Positions 48,862 to 58,272 are shown, numbered from the stretch's first letter. The stretch: 64,000 nt of DNA from Flavonifractor porci (GCF_037572415.1 NZ_JBBHLB010000008.1:86968-150967); one strand, 5' to 3'. Notes: generated by a model from the letters alone, not told the origin. Numbers and translations: made by a program.

Positions 48862-48877
48862 CCAACAACCTGACAGC

Positions 48878-48910
48878 AGGGAGCGGCGCCGTGGCGCCGC
48901 TCCCTGCTTC
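48878..48910 (+). terminator. GC hairpin after the RCC1-CAP-SLH gene
   Basis: Perfect stem GCAGGGAGCGGCGCC/GGCGCCGCTCCCTGC with a two-base loop. The tail TTCTGC is a poor T-run. Confidence 0.7.
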
Positions 48911-48969
48911 TGCTGCAACTCTTTGGTTTCCTCTGGAAAATCGTCCAATCATCTGGTAAACTGTTGTAA

Positions 48970-51050
48970 CACTACGAAATACGAAGAAACGAGGGGATTG
49001 TATGGATCTGACCGAGCTGGTGCGCCAGGCCCAGGCCGGCGATCAGGAAGCCATGGGACGTCTGTATGAGCAGACCAGCCAGCGGGTATATGCCCTGGCG
49101 CTGCGGCTGACCAACGATCCGGAACTGGCCATGGACGTGGTGCAGGAGACCTACCTCTCGGCCTTGCAGCACCTGGACGGCCTGCGGAATCCGGAGGCCT
49201 TTGTGAGCTGGATGTTCCAGATCGCAGCAAACCGATGTCACCGCCTGCATAAGCAGCAGGGCCGCTTTGTTCAGGCTTCCCCGGAGGAGGACGAGGACGG
49301 GGGATTTTTGGAAGCCATCCCCGACCCGGACGAGGGTATCCTGCCTGAATCTGTGGCCGACAACGTGGAGACCCGCCGTCTGGTGATGGAGCTGGTGGAC
49401 CAGCTGCCTGAGGTCCAGCGGGAGTGCGTCATTCTGTACTACTTCTCCCACTGCTCGGTGGAGCAGATCGCGGAGATCCAGGGGTGCGCCCCGGGGACGG
49501 TGAAAAGCCGTCTCAACTACGCCCGAAAGAAACTGAAGGAGGACGTGCTGGCACTGGAGGAGCGGGACGGCATCCGGCTGCACACCTTGGTTCCCATTGG
49601 ACTTCTCTTCCCCTGCCTTGCCGGGGAACTGCCCGACCCCGCTGTCTTTTCCCATACTTGGCAGGCGGTCACCGCCGGGCTGGGGACCGCTGGGGCGGCA
49701 GGCGCTACCGCCGCCGCGGCAGCCGGGACTCAGACCGCCGGAGGCACAACGGCGGCCGCCTCGGCAGCGGGCGGGAAGGCTGCGGCGGGGGCCGCTGTCA
49801 AGTCGGCTGCGTCCGGGGCCTTCAAGCTCAAACTGGTTGCCGGGCTGGCGGCGGGCGGCCTACTAGTGGGCGGCGTAGGACTGGCCCTCCATGAGCCCAC
49901 CCTCTCCTTCAGCGACCCCGCCTTTGAGCAGAATATCCGCACAATCATCGATAAACCCCAGGGCCCCATCCACCCCAGCGATGTGGAGCTGATCGATATG
50001 CTTTCCATTGAGGAAGACGGCACATTATCGACGGAGATCTGGATGGACCACGGGGAGACTTCCCAGATGTTAAAGGGAAACGTACCTGTCAACAGCCTGG
50101 AGGATGCTGCCCTGCTGCCCCATCTGACGGATATCCATTATGACGTGAGAGATTCCGGCGCGCTGCTCCAGACCATCCGGGATGACGATCTGCACTCCCT
50201 CCTCATGCCGCTTACAAGGGACGAGGGTCAGGCAATCAATGACCTTGGCTTTTTGGAAAACCTGGGGGAGCTGAAGGCACTCATGATTTCCGTGGCTGAG
50301 GAAGCAGATCTGACGCCGCTGGAAGAGGCCTCGTCTTTGGTGGAATTGTATGTAGGCCTATCCGGGTCCTCTCTGGATCTCTCCCAGCTGACACAACTTG
50401 GTTTCTTAGAGGTAACTGCCGAGCCTGACACCTGCACCCAGCTGACCGCGTCAGAAATGCTGCCCAACCTTGTAATACTGGATCTGAAGGGACTGTACGC
50501 ATGGGGTACTTCTCTCGATGTGGTCGCGTATATGCCGTCCCTGGAGTATGTTGGGTTGGACGGCGGATATGATATGGACCTGACTCCCCTCTCTCAATTA
50601 GAGAAACTTCGGGCAGTTCATTTGTACTCCTATACATACCCGGTGGATCTGACCCCGCTGCTGGATTGCCCCAGTCTGGAAGTATGCAGCGCGTACAATG
50701 CCGCGGAAGGAAACGTGATCCCGCCCCAGCTGCCGGTGGAGTGGGGCAGCTATGACCGCAGCTGGGAGGTTTATTATGAATTGATGAATCAGGTGCGGAA
50801 AAGCTGGACCGGACACAACTGGATGGGATAAGGTTTCGCCCTCCCCCCTAAAAATTTTTTCTCCCCATTTAAAACCGGGGGAAGGGGCGCGGTATCTTAC
50901 TGACGTAACCAATATGAGCTGGATCGTGTACCGGACCATTCAAAGGGGATCACAAAGTGCTGAAACGGCTTTTGTGTCCGCTGCCGGCCAGCTGCACCAA
51001 CAAAAAAGAAACCTAACGAAATACGAAGAAACGAGGGGATTGTATGGATC
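48970..51050 (+). repeat. Repeated 5' leader plus sigma cassette of the two fusion genes
   Basis: ACGAAATACGAAGAAACG followed by AGGGGATTGT occurs immediately before both start codons (near 48974-49001 and 51016-51043). High nucleotide identity continues through about the first 560 bp of each gene and decays in the linker. The 212 bp between the genes (50832-51043) hold no gene or terminator that I can support. Confidence 0.8.
49002..50831 (+). CDS. ECF sigma factor fused to a transmembrane segment and LRR-like ectodomain
   Basis: A 609-residue protein joining functions normally split over two genes. Residues 1-185 are an ECF sigma factor with region 2 (about 22-85, VYALALRLTNDPELAMDVVQE) and region 4 (134-180, SVEQIAEIQGCAPGTVKSRLNYARKKL). 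A long Ala/Gly/Thr-rich linker leads to one membrane helix (about 277-297). The outer domain (about 300-609) has leucine-rich-repeat-like spacing (LDLSQLTQLGFLEV, LPNLVILDLKG, LEYVGLDGG). The topology would tether a sigma factor to the inner membrane face. A nearly identical sigma and linker reappear in the next gene with a different outer domain. Confidence 0.88.
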   Translation: MDLTELVRQAQAGDQEAMGRLYEQTSQRVYALALRLTNDPELAMDVVQETYLSALQHLDGLRNPEAFVSWMFQIAANRCHRLHKQQGRFVQASPEEDEDGGFLEAIPDPDEGILPESVADNVETRRLVMELVDQLPEVQRECVILYYFSHCSVEQIAEIQGCAPGTVKSRLNYARKKLKEDVLALEERDGIRLHTLVPIGLLFPCLAGELPDPAVFSHTWQAVTAGLGTAGAAGATAAAAAGTQTAGGTTAAASAAGGKAAAGAAVKSAASGAFKLKLVAGLAAGGLLVGGVGLALHEPTLSFSDPAFEQNIRTIIDKPQGPIHPSDVELIDMLSIEEDGTLSTEIWMDHGETSQMLKGNVPVNSLEDAALLPHLTDIHYDVRDSGALLQTIRDDDLHSLLMPLTRDEGQAINDLGFLENLGELKALMISVAEEADLTPLEEASSLVELYVGLSGSSLDLSQLTQLGFLEVTAEPDTCTQLTASEMLPNLVILDLKGLYAWGTSLDVVAYMPSLEYVGLDGGYDMDLTPLSQLEKLRAVHLYSYTYPVDLTPLLDCPSLEVCSAYNAAEGNVIPPQLPVEWGSYDRSWEVYYELMNQVRKSWTGHNWMG

Positions 51051-53383
51051 TGACCAAGCTGGTGCGTCAAGCCCAGGCCGGTGATCAGGAGGCCATGGGA
51101 CAGCTGTATGAACAGACCAGCCAGCGGGTGTATGCCCTGGCTCTGCGGCTAACCAATGATCCGGAGCTGGCCATGGACGTGGTGCAGGAGACCTATCTCT
51201 CCGCCCTGCAGCACCTGGACAGCCTGCGGAATCCGGAGGCCTTTATAAGCTGGATATTTCAGATCGCCGCAAACCGCTGCCACCGCCTGCATAAGCAGCA
51301 GGGCCGGTTTGTTCAGGCTTCCAAGGAAGAGGACGAGGACGGGGGATTTTTGGAAGCCATCCCCGACCCGGATGAGGGTATCCTGCCTGAATCTGTGGCC
51401 GACAACGTGGAGACCCGCCGTCTGGTAATGCGTCTGGTGGAGCGGCTCCCCGAGGTCCAGCGGGAGTGCGTCATTCTGTACTACTTCTCCCACTGCTCGG
51501 TGGAGCAGATCGCGGAGATCCAGGAGTGCGCCCCGGGGACGGTGAAAAGCCGTCTCAACTACGCCCGAAAAAAGCTGAGAGAGGACGTGCTGGCGTTGGA
51601 GGAGCGGGACGGTATCCGGCTCCATACCATGATCCCTGTGGGCGTTCTGTTCCAGTGCCTTACCAGCGAACTGCCCGACTCCGCCGTCTTTTCCCGGGTC
51701 TGGGAGAATATCAGCGCGGGATTGGGGAAGGCTGGCGCCGCAGGAACCTCTGCTGCCGCGTCAGCGGGGACCCAGGCCACCGGAAATACAGCGACAGCCG
51801 CTTCGGCGGCGGGCAGGAAGGCCGCGGTGGGAACCGCTGTCAAAGCGGCCGCATCGGGGGCCTTCAAGCTCAAGCTGGCTGCCGGTGTGGCAGCGGGTGT
51901 GCTGCTGGTCGGCGGAGGAGTAACTGTGGGTGGCTTGTTGATTGGCGGTACAGACAGGACCCAGCAGGAACCCAACCCTACCTTCAGCACGGTTCCGCAA
52001 AATACCCCGGAAACGACTCCTCAGAATACCCCGGAAGCTGACCTTGACCGGCAGGCTGCTGAAGGCGTGTTGGATACCATGCCCTATTACGGCGATATCA
52101 GCAAGTGCCAGATGACAGCGGAGCAGGCTTTGCTGCTGGCAGATCTGATCGCCCGGGGAATCGAGGATGGTATCACGCCGTTCAGCGGCTATAGTCAGCC
52201 AGTGGATCAGGTCGTGTTCTGGGACGAACCTTATACGGTGCAGGGATATGATGGGCCATATGAGACCGACCGCTCCCTCATGATGCTTGGCGACTTCGCT
52301 GGAGATGGTATGCCCTATCTCTATTGCTTCAGCAGTCTGGTGGATAGTTCCTTTGAGATCTATGGATGGAACGAACGCGGCCAGCCCATACGGATCATCG
52401 GTGACGAAGCTTACCACGGCCGAGAGAGCAGCGATCTCTTCGAAACAGACGAGGGAACGGTGCAGATGGACCGGAGCGGAGCCTCCGGCGCTGCCCGTCA
52501 CGGCGGCAGTGTGTTCACCTTCCGCCAAGGCGGGGTGGAGGAGAGCGAGACCTGGCTGGAGGAATACGACGACGAGAAGCAAATGATGCGGGTCGTGGAA
52601 AACGGCGTGGAGACTTACTACACAGACGAAGAATGGGAACAGCTGCTTTCAGAAGCATCTGTTCCAAAGGAGAAGCCTCCCCGTACGCTTCCGTACCGCC
52701 CCTTTGATGAGGTGGAAGCCGACGCCTGCTCTCCTCGGGAGATGGTCAATTTTCTAAACCGGTATGCCGCGGCTCTCAACGGTGGTGACACCTCTCAGAA
52801 TATACAGGTCAAAGAACCCAACAACGAGGCGCGCATGGCAAAGGATATGTATAATATCATGCGTGAGATAGAGTTGACGGGTACGATCTCCGGCATACCA
52901 GAGTCTTCCGAACTCTGGGGCCTTACGCTGGATGACGCCAGACTGCTGGACATGAATGGCGACGGCATCAAGGAACTGATCCTGGTCTCCAACAACGATA
53001 CATCGTATGTCAATGCCTTCCTGGTCCAGTGGTCTGGCGGGAAAACCATCGTCAAATGGAGTGGACTAGGCTTGGATGCCGAAGTAACTCTGGTGCGGGA
53101 AAAGAGCAGCGGAGACTATGCGGTACTGCTGCTTGAGTATCAGGGACCGCAAACTCATACCTATACCTTTACTGACCGGACAGATACCTTTTCCCTGGGC
53201 ATCGATCCGGGAGGGGAGACCAATCAGGAAGAATGTGACCGACTTTATGCCATCTATGATGCCAACTGCGCCCGCTACGAGGTGATTGAACCGCTCGGGA
53301 GTGTTTCCAATCCGGGTAATCCCAACAGCGTGGAGGAATGTAAGCGTGAATTGCTGTCCATGATGCAGGGTGCGGCAAAATAA
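51044..53383 (+). CDS. ECF sigma factor fused to a transmembrane segment and a different ectodomain
   Basis: A 779-residue paralogue of the preceding gene. Residues 1-185 are almost identical (MDLTKLVRQAQAGDQEAMGQ against MDLTELVRQAQAGDQEAMGR), including both DNA-binding regions. The Ala/Thr linker and membrane helix (about 275-300, ending VGGLLIGG) are similar. The 480-residue outer domain is unrelated by eye and contains acidic EF-hand-like or FG-GAP-like LLDMNGDGIKELILVSNND. The 30 bp before the ATG match those of the first gene, so the duplication includes the ribosome-binding region (GAGGGG). The bipartite design suggests a membrane-bound sensor-sigma. Confidence 0.88.
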   Translation: MDLTKLVRQAQAGDQEAMGQLYEQTSQRVYALALRLTNDPELAMDVVQETYLSALQHLDSLRNPEAFISWIFQIAANRCHRLHKQQGRFVQASKEEDEDGGFLEAIPDPDEGILPESVADNVETRRLVMRLVERLPEVQRECVILYYFSHCSVEQIAEIQECAPGTVKSRLNYARKKLREDVLALEERDGIRLHTMIPVGVLFQCLTSELPDSAVFSRVWENISAGLGKAGAAGTSAAASAGTQATGNTATAASAAGRKAAVGTAVKAAASGAFKLKLAAGVAAGVLLVGGGVTVGGLLIGGTDRTQQEPNPTFSTVPQNTPETTPQNTPEADLDRQAAEGVLDTMPYYGDISKCQMTAEQALLLADLIARGIEDGITPFSGYSQPVDQVVFWDEPYTVQGYDGPYETDRSLMMLGDFAGDGMPYLYCFSSLVDSSFEIYGWNERGQPIRIIGDEAYHGRESSDLFETDEGTVQMDRSGASGAARHGGSVFTFRQGGVEESETWLEEYDDEKQMMRVVENGVETYYTDEEWEQLLSEASVPKEKPPRTLPYRPFDEVEADACSPREMVNFLNRYAAALNGGDTSQNIQVKEPNNEARMAKDMYNIMREIELTGTISGIPESSELWGLTLDDARLLDMNGDGIKELILVSNNDTSYVNAFLVQWSGGKTIVKWSGLGLDAEVTLVREKSSGDYAVLLLEYQGPQTHTYTFTDRTDTFSLGIDPGGETNQEECDRLYAIYDANCARYEVIEPLGSVSNPGNPNSVEECKRELLSMMQGAAK

Positions 53384-53522
53384 AACTGGCGTAAAAAAGA
53401 TCGCTTCCGGTGCTTCCTCGGCGCACAATGGAGTTCTGCCCAAAGTGCCACCAGATCCAGTCCCGATATCATATGTTCCGCTGGACAGATCGTCACTTCT
53501 GTACCGGGCCATAATCGCTTCA

Positions 53523-53558
53523 AAAGGGCCTGCTGCAAAAATGCAGCAGGCCCTTTTT
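53523..53558. terminator. Bidirectional terminator
   Basis: AAAAGGGCCTGCTGCA/TGCAGCAGGCCCTTTTT with an AAAA loop, between the second fusion gene and the converging deacetylase gene. Confidence 0.93.
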
Positions 53559-53562
53559 GCAC

Positions 53563-54336
53563 TCAGCTCTGGCAGGGCTGCTGCCGGCCGGCGTGGTCAA
53601 TGGTGTAGTCGGTACCGCAGTCCCCCGGCAGGATGATCTGGGAAATGGGCACAAAGGTATACCCCTCCTGAAGCAGGCACTGGATGATTCCCGGCAGGGC
53701 CTCCGGCGTGTGGATGGCGGCGTTGTGGAAGAGCACGATGGAGCCGGGGCACACCCGGCTCACGACCCGCTGGGTGATCTCATTCGCCGGGATCTCCTTC
53801 CAGTCCAGGCTGTCCACATCCCACTGGATGGGCTCCATACCCATGGAGCGGATGGCGGCAATCACATGGTTGTCATACTCCCCGTAGGGGCAGCGGATCA
53901 GGGTGGGCCGCACGCCGGTGATGGCCTCGATCTTGTCGTTGCAGGCCGACACGTCTGCAATGATCTCCTCGGTGGACAGGCTGTTGTAGTGGGCGTGGGT
54001 GTTGGAGTGGTTCATGATCTCATGGCCGGCCTCGTGGAGTGCCTTCACCGACTCCGGGTATTTGTCCACCCAGTCCCCCACCACAAAAAAGGTGGCCTTG
54101 ATCTGGTACTGGCCCAGAATGTCAATGAGCTGCTGAGTATCCTCATTTCCCCAGGCCGCGTCAAAGGAGATGGCCACCATCTTCTGGTCCCGCTGGACGC
54201 AGTAGATGGGCAGCTGCCGTTTGGCAGCCGCCGCGCTTACCACCTCCGGATAATTGACGATGTAGAACATGGCGGCGGCCGCCAACACACAGGCCAGCAC
54301 CGCCAGCAGCTTTCGCCGCAGCAGAATGATCTTCAT
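53563..54336 (-). CDS. Polysaccharide deacetylase, PdaB-like sporulation family
   Basis: A 257-residue protein with an N-terminal membrane anchor (about 8-28) and a NodB deacetylase domain. Motif 1 is ISFDAAWGNEDT and the metal-binding pair HSNTHAH is present; RCPYGEYDN and LFHNAAIHT complete the set. The SFDAAWG form of motif 1 is typical of the PdaB group, linked to spore or cortex maturation in Bacillus, and supports a spore-forming ancestry. ATG at 54334-54336 follows AGGAGG. The promoter was not clear. Confidence 0.88.
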   Translation of the reverse strand: MKIILLRRKLLAVLACVLAAAAMFYIVNYPEVVSAAAAKRQLPIYCVQRDQKMVAISFDAAWGNEDTQQLIDILGQYQIKATFFVVGDWVDKYPESVKALHEAGHEIMNHSNTHAHYNSLSTEEIIADVSACNDKIEAITGVRPTLIRCPYGEYDNHVIAAIRSMGMEPIQWDVDSLDWKEIPANEITQRVVSRVCPGSIVLFHNAAIHTPEALPGIIQCLLQEGYTFVPISQIILPGDCGTDYTIDHAGRQQPCQS

Positions 54337-54594
54337 CCCTATACCTCCTACCATTTGATTGGTACAGACTATGACAAGATCTTCCGGTTCAGAAGAGGCA
54401 ATCGCCGCCCTCTCCCCGGCCCCCGCAAACGCCTGAGGCTCCCTTTTCCGCGAAAACCGGGGCCAAGGCGCTTTTTAAAATCTGTTGGAGATACTGGATA
54501 ATTACCAGAATGACCAACCTCTTCCTTTTGTGGAAGTTTACTGATATGCCGCTACAAAATATTCCCTGTCTTTTTGTGCAATTTGGAACCAAAT
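54337..54594. other. AT-rich divergent intergenic region, left part
   Basis: No gene supported. The stretch is much more AT-rich than the surroundings after about 54470 and precedes the IclR operator region. Confidence 0.5.
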
Positions 54595-54784
54595 TTCTGT
54601 ATTTAGAATATACGCCAAAGAAAATCCTCCCTTTTCATTTGGTCCCATTTCTATATTTAAAATCCGGCTTGCGGTATCCATATTATTGAATTATATGGAA
54701 TCTTTTCTCACTTGAAATCAAATTCTGGAGAGTGTACCATGCAATTAGAAAACCAGATATAAATCCAGTTTTCCATATATAGAA
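54595..54784 (+). promoter_or_regulatory. Promoter with three palindromic sites, probable IclR operators
   Basis: TTCTGTATTTAGAA (54595-54608), TTCTATATTTAAAA (54649-54662) and TTCCATATATAGAA (54771-54784) share the palindromic core TTCyATATwTArAA. CCATAT/ATATGG (54678-54698) is a further dyad. The promoter -35 TTGAAA (54712-54717), 17-bp spacer and -10 TACCAT (54735-54740) lies between the second and third sites. The third site is downstream of the start, as expected for repression by the adjacent IclR protein. Confidence 0.62.
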
Positions 54785-54805
54785 TTTTATGAAGGAGGTT
54801 GCTGT

Positions 54806-55615
54806 ATGCATTGGGGCAAGGAACTGCATGAAATGATGCGGATGTACAGCTCCATGAAAGCGCTGCAGCTGCTGGTGGCACTGGCTGAAAGCGAGGAAGA
54901 AGTTCCTCTGGCCAAGCTGTCCGCCATGACCGGCATCCCCCCCAGCTCCACCCACCGCATTCTTCAGGAGATGCAGCACTGCGGCTTTGTGATAAAGGAT
55001 GACGCCCGGAAATGTTACCGTGTGGGCTTTGAGGCCCGCCTGCTGGCCCTCCAGCTGCAAAAGACCAATTTCCTCTATGAGGCAGCCAAGGCAGAGATGA
55101 CCTATCTGAACGATTTGAGCCTGGAGACCATCCACCTCATCGGCGAGGAGGACCGGGAGGCCGTCTACCTGGCCAAGCTGGGCGCAAAGAACTCGGTGGG
55201 CCTCCACTCCGCTGTGGGCAAGCGCATCCCCCTCCACTGCACCAGCGGCGGCAAGGCCCTGCTGGCCTGGAAGTCGGAGAGCTGGCTGAAAAACTACCTG
55301 GAGCACACCGAACTGACCCGGTATACCGCTCAGACGCTGGCCGATCCGGAGAGCCTCCTGCGGGAGCTGGAGGTCATCCGTATCCAGGGCTATGCGCTGG
55401 ACAACCACGAACACCACACTGACGTGGTCTGCATTGCCGCGCCCATTTTCGATGTGGACAACCAGGCGCTGGCCGCCATCAGCATCGCCGCGCCAGACTA
55501 CCGCTTCTCGCTGGAGAAGGCCCTCTCCTACGGCAGGGAACTGCTCCAGTGCGCGGCTCGCATCACCGAAAAGCTGGGCTGCAACTATCCCATCCAGCTT
55601 TCCAAATCATCCTGA
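54806..55615 (+). CDS. IclR-family transcription regulator
   Basis: A 269-residue regulator. The N-terminal winged helix-turn-helix (about 10-70) has SEEEVPLAKLSAMTGIPPSSTHRILQEM. The C-terminal IclR effector domain (about 90-260) has the characteristic GKRIPLHCTSGGKALLAW and AAPIFDVDNQALAAISIAAP. IclR proteins bind small carboxylates or sugar acids and usually control an adjacent operon, here the catabolic genes 19 bp downstream. GAAGGAGG precedes the ATG. Confidence 0.93.
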   Translation: MHWGKELHEMMRMYSSMKALQLLVALAESEEEVPLAKLSAMTGIPPSSTHRILQEMQHCGFVIKDDARKCYRVGFEARLLALQLQKTNFLYEAAKAEMTYLNDLSLETIHLIGEEDREAVYLAKLGAKNSVGLHSAVGKRIPLHCTSGGKALLAWKSESWLKNYLEHTELTRYTAQTLADPESLLRELEVIRIQGYALDNHEHHTDVVCIAAPIFDVDNQALAAISIAAPDYRFSLEKALSYGRELLQCAARITEKLGCNYPIQLSKSS

Positions 55616-55633
55616 TACAAGGAGGCACCTTCC

Positions 55634-57325
55634 ATGGAAGAGACCCTGGATCTCACTTATAAGGATCCCAAGTATCCCAGCTCCAAGGTGGTAAACGGCC
55701 TGAGCATGGCAGGCCCCCGGGCCCATCTGCGGGGTATGGGTCTGGACAACGAGGACCTGTCCAAGCCCTTCATCGGCGTCATCAACACCTACAACGAGAT
55801 GCACCCCGGCCACGTTCATCTGGACCGGCTGGGCAAGCTGGTGCGGGACGGTGTTCTGGAGGCGGGGGGCATTCCCTTCGAGGTCAGCACCATCTCCATC
55901 TGCGACGGCTTCTCCCAGGGCCATGTGGGTATGTGCAGCGTGCTGCCCAGCCGGGAGATCATCGCCGACTCCATCGACGTGTACGCCGCCGGCCACCAGC
56001 TGGACGGCCTGGTACTCATCGGCGGCTGTGACAAGATCGTGCCCGCCATGCTGATGGCGGCCCTGCGGGTCAACCTGCCCACGGTCATCGTCACCGGCGG
56101 CCCCATGATGCCCGCCGTCTATAAGGGACGCACCTATGCCACCTATGAGCTTAAGGAGATGGCCGGTAAGCTCACCCGGGGAGAGCTCTCCCGCCAGGAA
56201 TATGAGTACATGGAGGGGCTTATGTCCCCCACCCCCGGCTCCTGCGCCATGATGGGCACGGCCAACACCATGTCGGTGGTGGCGGAGGCTCTGGGCCTCA
56301 CCCTTCCGGGCAGCGCCTGCGCCCACGCCGTCAGCGGCAAAAAGAACCGGGTGGCCAAACTCAGCGGCAAGGCCATCGTACGTCTGGTGGAGGAGAATAT
56401 CCGCCCCCGGGACATCGTGACCCAGAAGATGCTGGAGCTGGCCGTGCGGGTGGGGCTGAGCGTGGGCGGTTCCACCAACATGACCTTACATATGCCCGCC
56501 ATCGCCCATGAGGCAGGCCTGTCCATGACCTTGGAGGACATGGGCCGCCTGTCCGCCGACACCCCCTACCTGGCCAAGATCAAGCCCTCCGGCACCCACA
56601 CCATGCTGGATCTGGATCAGGCCGGCGGCGTGGGCGCGGTGATGCGGGAGCTGGACGGACTCATCGATCTGGACCAGATGACGGTCAACGGCCGCACCCA
56701 CCGCCAGAACGTGGCGAATCTGGTGGAGCACAACCCGGAGGTCATCCATTCCGTGGAGCAGGCCTACAGCGACCACGGCTCCATCACCGTCCTCAAGGGC
56801 AACCTGGCCCCCGACGGCGCTGTGATCAAGCAGTCCGCCGTGGCGCCCCAGATGCGCAGGCACAGCGGCCCGGCCCACTGCTTCGAGTGTGAGGAGGACG
56901 CCGTCAAGGCCATTTACGGCGGCAGCATCCGGCACGGCGAGGTCATCGTCATCCGCAACGAGGGTCCCCAGGGCGGCCCGGGTATGCGGGAAATGCTCAC
57001 CGCCACCGCCGCGCTGGTGGGCATGGGCTTTGCTGAATCGGTGGCCCTGGTCACCGACGGACGCTTCTCCGGCGCCACCCGCGGTCCCTGCATCGGCCAC
57101 GTCTCTCCCGAGACCTCCCGCCGGGGCCCCATCGCGGCGGTACGGGACGGCGATATCATTGAGATCGACATCGACGCCGGTACCCTCTCCGTTCGTCTCA
57201 GCGACGACGAGCTGACCGCCCGTCTGGCCGTCCTTCCCCCCCACCAGCCCAAGGTCACGGAAGGGTATCTGTCCCGCTATGCCAAGCACGTGGAGCCTGC
57301 CGCCAAAGGCGCCATTCTGGACTAA
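55634..57325 (+). CDS. IlvD/EDD-family sugar-acid dehydratase
   Basis: A 563-residue Fe-S dehydratase. Cluster cysteines lie in ISICDGFSQGHVGM, IGGCDKIVPAML and PTPGSCAMMGTANTMS. The C-terminal GGPGMREMLTATAALVGMG and DGRFSGATRGPCIGHVSPE complete the family pattern. Members dehydrate dihydroxy-acids (branched-chain synthesis) or aldonic acids (arabinonate, xylonate, gluconate). Its setting with an aldolase and a carboxylate transporter favours an aldonic or aldaric acid over ilvD proper. AAGGAGG precedes the ATG. Confidence 0.9.
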   Translation: MEETLDLTYKDPKYPSSKVVNGLSMAGPRAHLRGMGLDNEDLSKPFIGVINTYNEMHPGHVHLDRLGKLVRDGVLEAGGIPFEVSTISICDGFSQGHVGMCSVLPSREIIADSIDVYAAGHQLDGLVLIGGCDKIVPAMLMAALRVNLPTVIVTGGPMMPAVYKGRTYATYELKEMAGKLTRGELSRQEYEYMEGLMSPTPGSCAMMGTANTMSVVAEALGLTLPGSACAHAVSGKKNRVAKLSGKAIVRLVEENIRPRDIVTQKMLELAVRVGLSVGGSTNMTLHMPAIAHEAGLSMTLEDMGRLSADTPYLAKIKPSGTHTMLDLDQAGGVGAVMRELDGLIDLDQMTVNGRTHRQNVANLVEHNPEVIHSVEQAYSDHGSITVLKGNLAPDGAVIKQSAVAPQMRRHSGPAHCFECEEDAVKAIYGGSIRHGEVIVIRNEGPQGGPGMREMLTATAALVGMGFAESVALVTDGRFSGATRGPCIGHVSPETSRRGPIAAVRDGDIIEIDIDAGTLSVRLSDDELTARLAVLPPHQPKVTEGYLSRYAKHVEPAAKGAILD

Positions 57326-57366
57326 CAACCGGGCTCTCACCCGTATCAAGGAAAGGAGGCGTCTCC

Positions 57367-58272
57367 GTGTCACACTCACCCAGCCTGCGGGGCATCTCGG
57401 CCCCACAGCTCACCCCATTTCACACGGACGGCAGCGTCAATTACGAGGAATACACCAAACTCACCCAATTCATTACCAAGGCCGGTATCGGGGGCGTGTT
57501 CGTTTGCGGCACCTCGGGAGAATTCATCAACCTGACCCTGGAGGAGCGGAAGAAGCTGCTCACCGCGGCCATCAAAGGGGCCCCTGACGATACCTTTATC
57601 CTCTTCAACACCACCGCCATGGACAAGGCCGATATGGCCGACCTGTTTGCCTGGGCCAAAAGCGAGGGAGCCCACGCCGCCTCTGTCACCGCCCCCTACT
57701 ACCACCCCTACGATGAGGCGGCCCTGGTCTCCTACTTCCAGGAGACCGCCAGGCTGTCCGGTTCCCTGCCTCTCTATCTCTACAACATCCCCGGCATGAC
57801 CCACAACCCCATCACCCCCCGGGTGTTGCAGCAGGTGTGCGACACCTGCCCCAATGTGGCAGGCCTGAAGGACAGCAGCATGGACTTTATCACCTTCCAG
57901 GAATTTCAGTGTCTGGATCTGCCCCAGGGCTTTGAGCTGATCACCGGCAACGACGCCCAGGTGCTGCCCGTCCTGCAGTCGGGCGGCGACGGCGGTATCG
58001 TGGCCATGGCCGCGGTATTCCCCGCCCTGTGCCAGCAGCTCTGGGATCACTATCAGGCCGGCCGTCTGGAGCAAGCCCGCCAGGTCCAGAAACAGCTGCT
58101 CCAGCTCCGGGGACTGGTCCGCAAGATTATGCCCATCATGTCCCACAAGAAGATGCTGGAGATGCAGGGCTTCCACATGGGTCCTCCCCGCTTCCCCTTC
58201 CGCTCCCTCACTCCTGAGGAGGAGGCTGTGGTGGAAAACGGCGTGCGGTCCATTCTGGGCGACTGCCTATGA
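57367..58272 (+). CDS. DapA-family (dihydrodipicolinate synthase-like) aldolase
   Basis: A 301-residue class-I TIM-barrel aldolase. The Schiff-base Lys168 is in VAGLKDSSMDF, the catalytic Tyr in PLYLYNIPGMTHN, and GTSGEFINLTLEER holds the carboxylate-binding loop. In a sugar-acid operon such enzymes cleave 2-keto-3-deoxy-aldonates to pyruvate and an aldehyde. True DapA is less likely because no lysine or diaminopimelate gene is linked. Start GTG at 57367 follows AAAGGAGG. It overlaps the next gene by four bases. Confidence 0.88.
   Translation: MSHSPSLRGISAPQLTPFHTDGSVNYEEYTKLTQFITKAGIGGVFVCGTSGEFINLTLEERKKLLTAAIKGAPDDTFILFNTTAMDKADMADLFAWAKSEGAHAASVTAPYYHPYDEAALVSYFQETARLSGSLPLYLYNIPGMTHNPITPRVLQQVCDTCPNVAGLKDSSMDFITFQEFQCLDLPQGFELITGNDAQVLPVLQSGGDGGIVAMAAVFPALCQQLWDHYQAGRLEQARQVQKQLLQLRGLVRKIMPIMSHKKMLEMQGFHMGPPRFPFRSLTPEEEAVVENGVRSILGDCL

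Noticed and set aside
50832..51043. Possible gene remnant between the two sigma fusions
   Set aside because: A short frame can be read, but it has no ribosome-binding site and no recognisable similarity; left as unassigned intergenic DNA.
57367..58272. Annotation as lysine-biosynthetic dapA
   Set aside because: The Schiff-base aldolase fold is shared by many keto-acid aldolases, and the operon context is sugar-acid catabolism.
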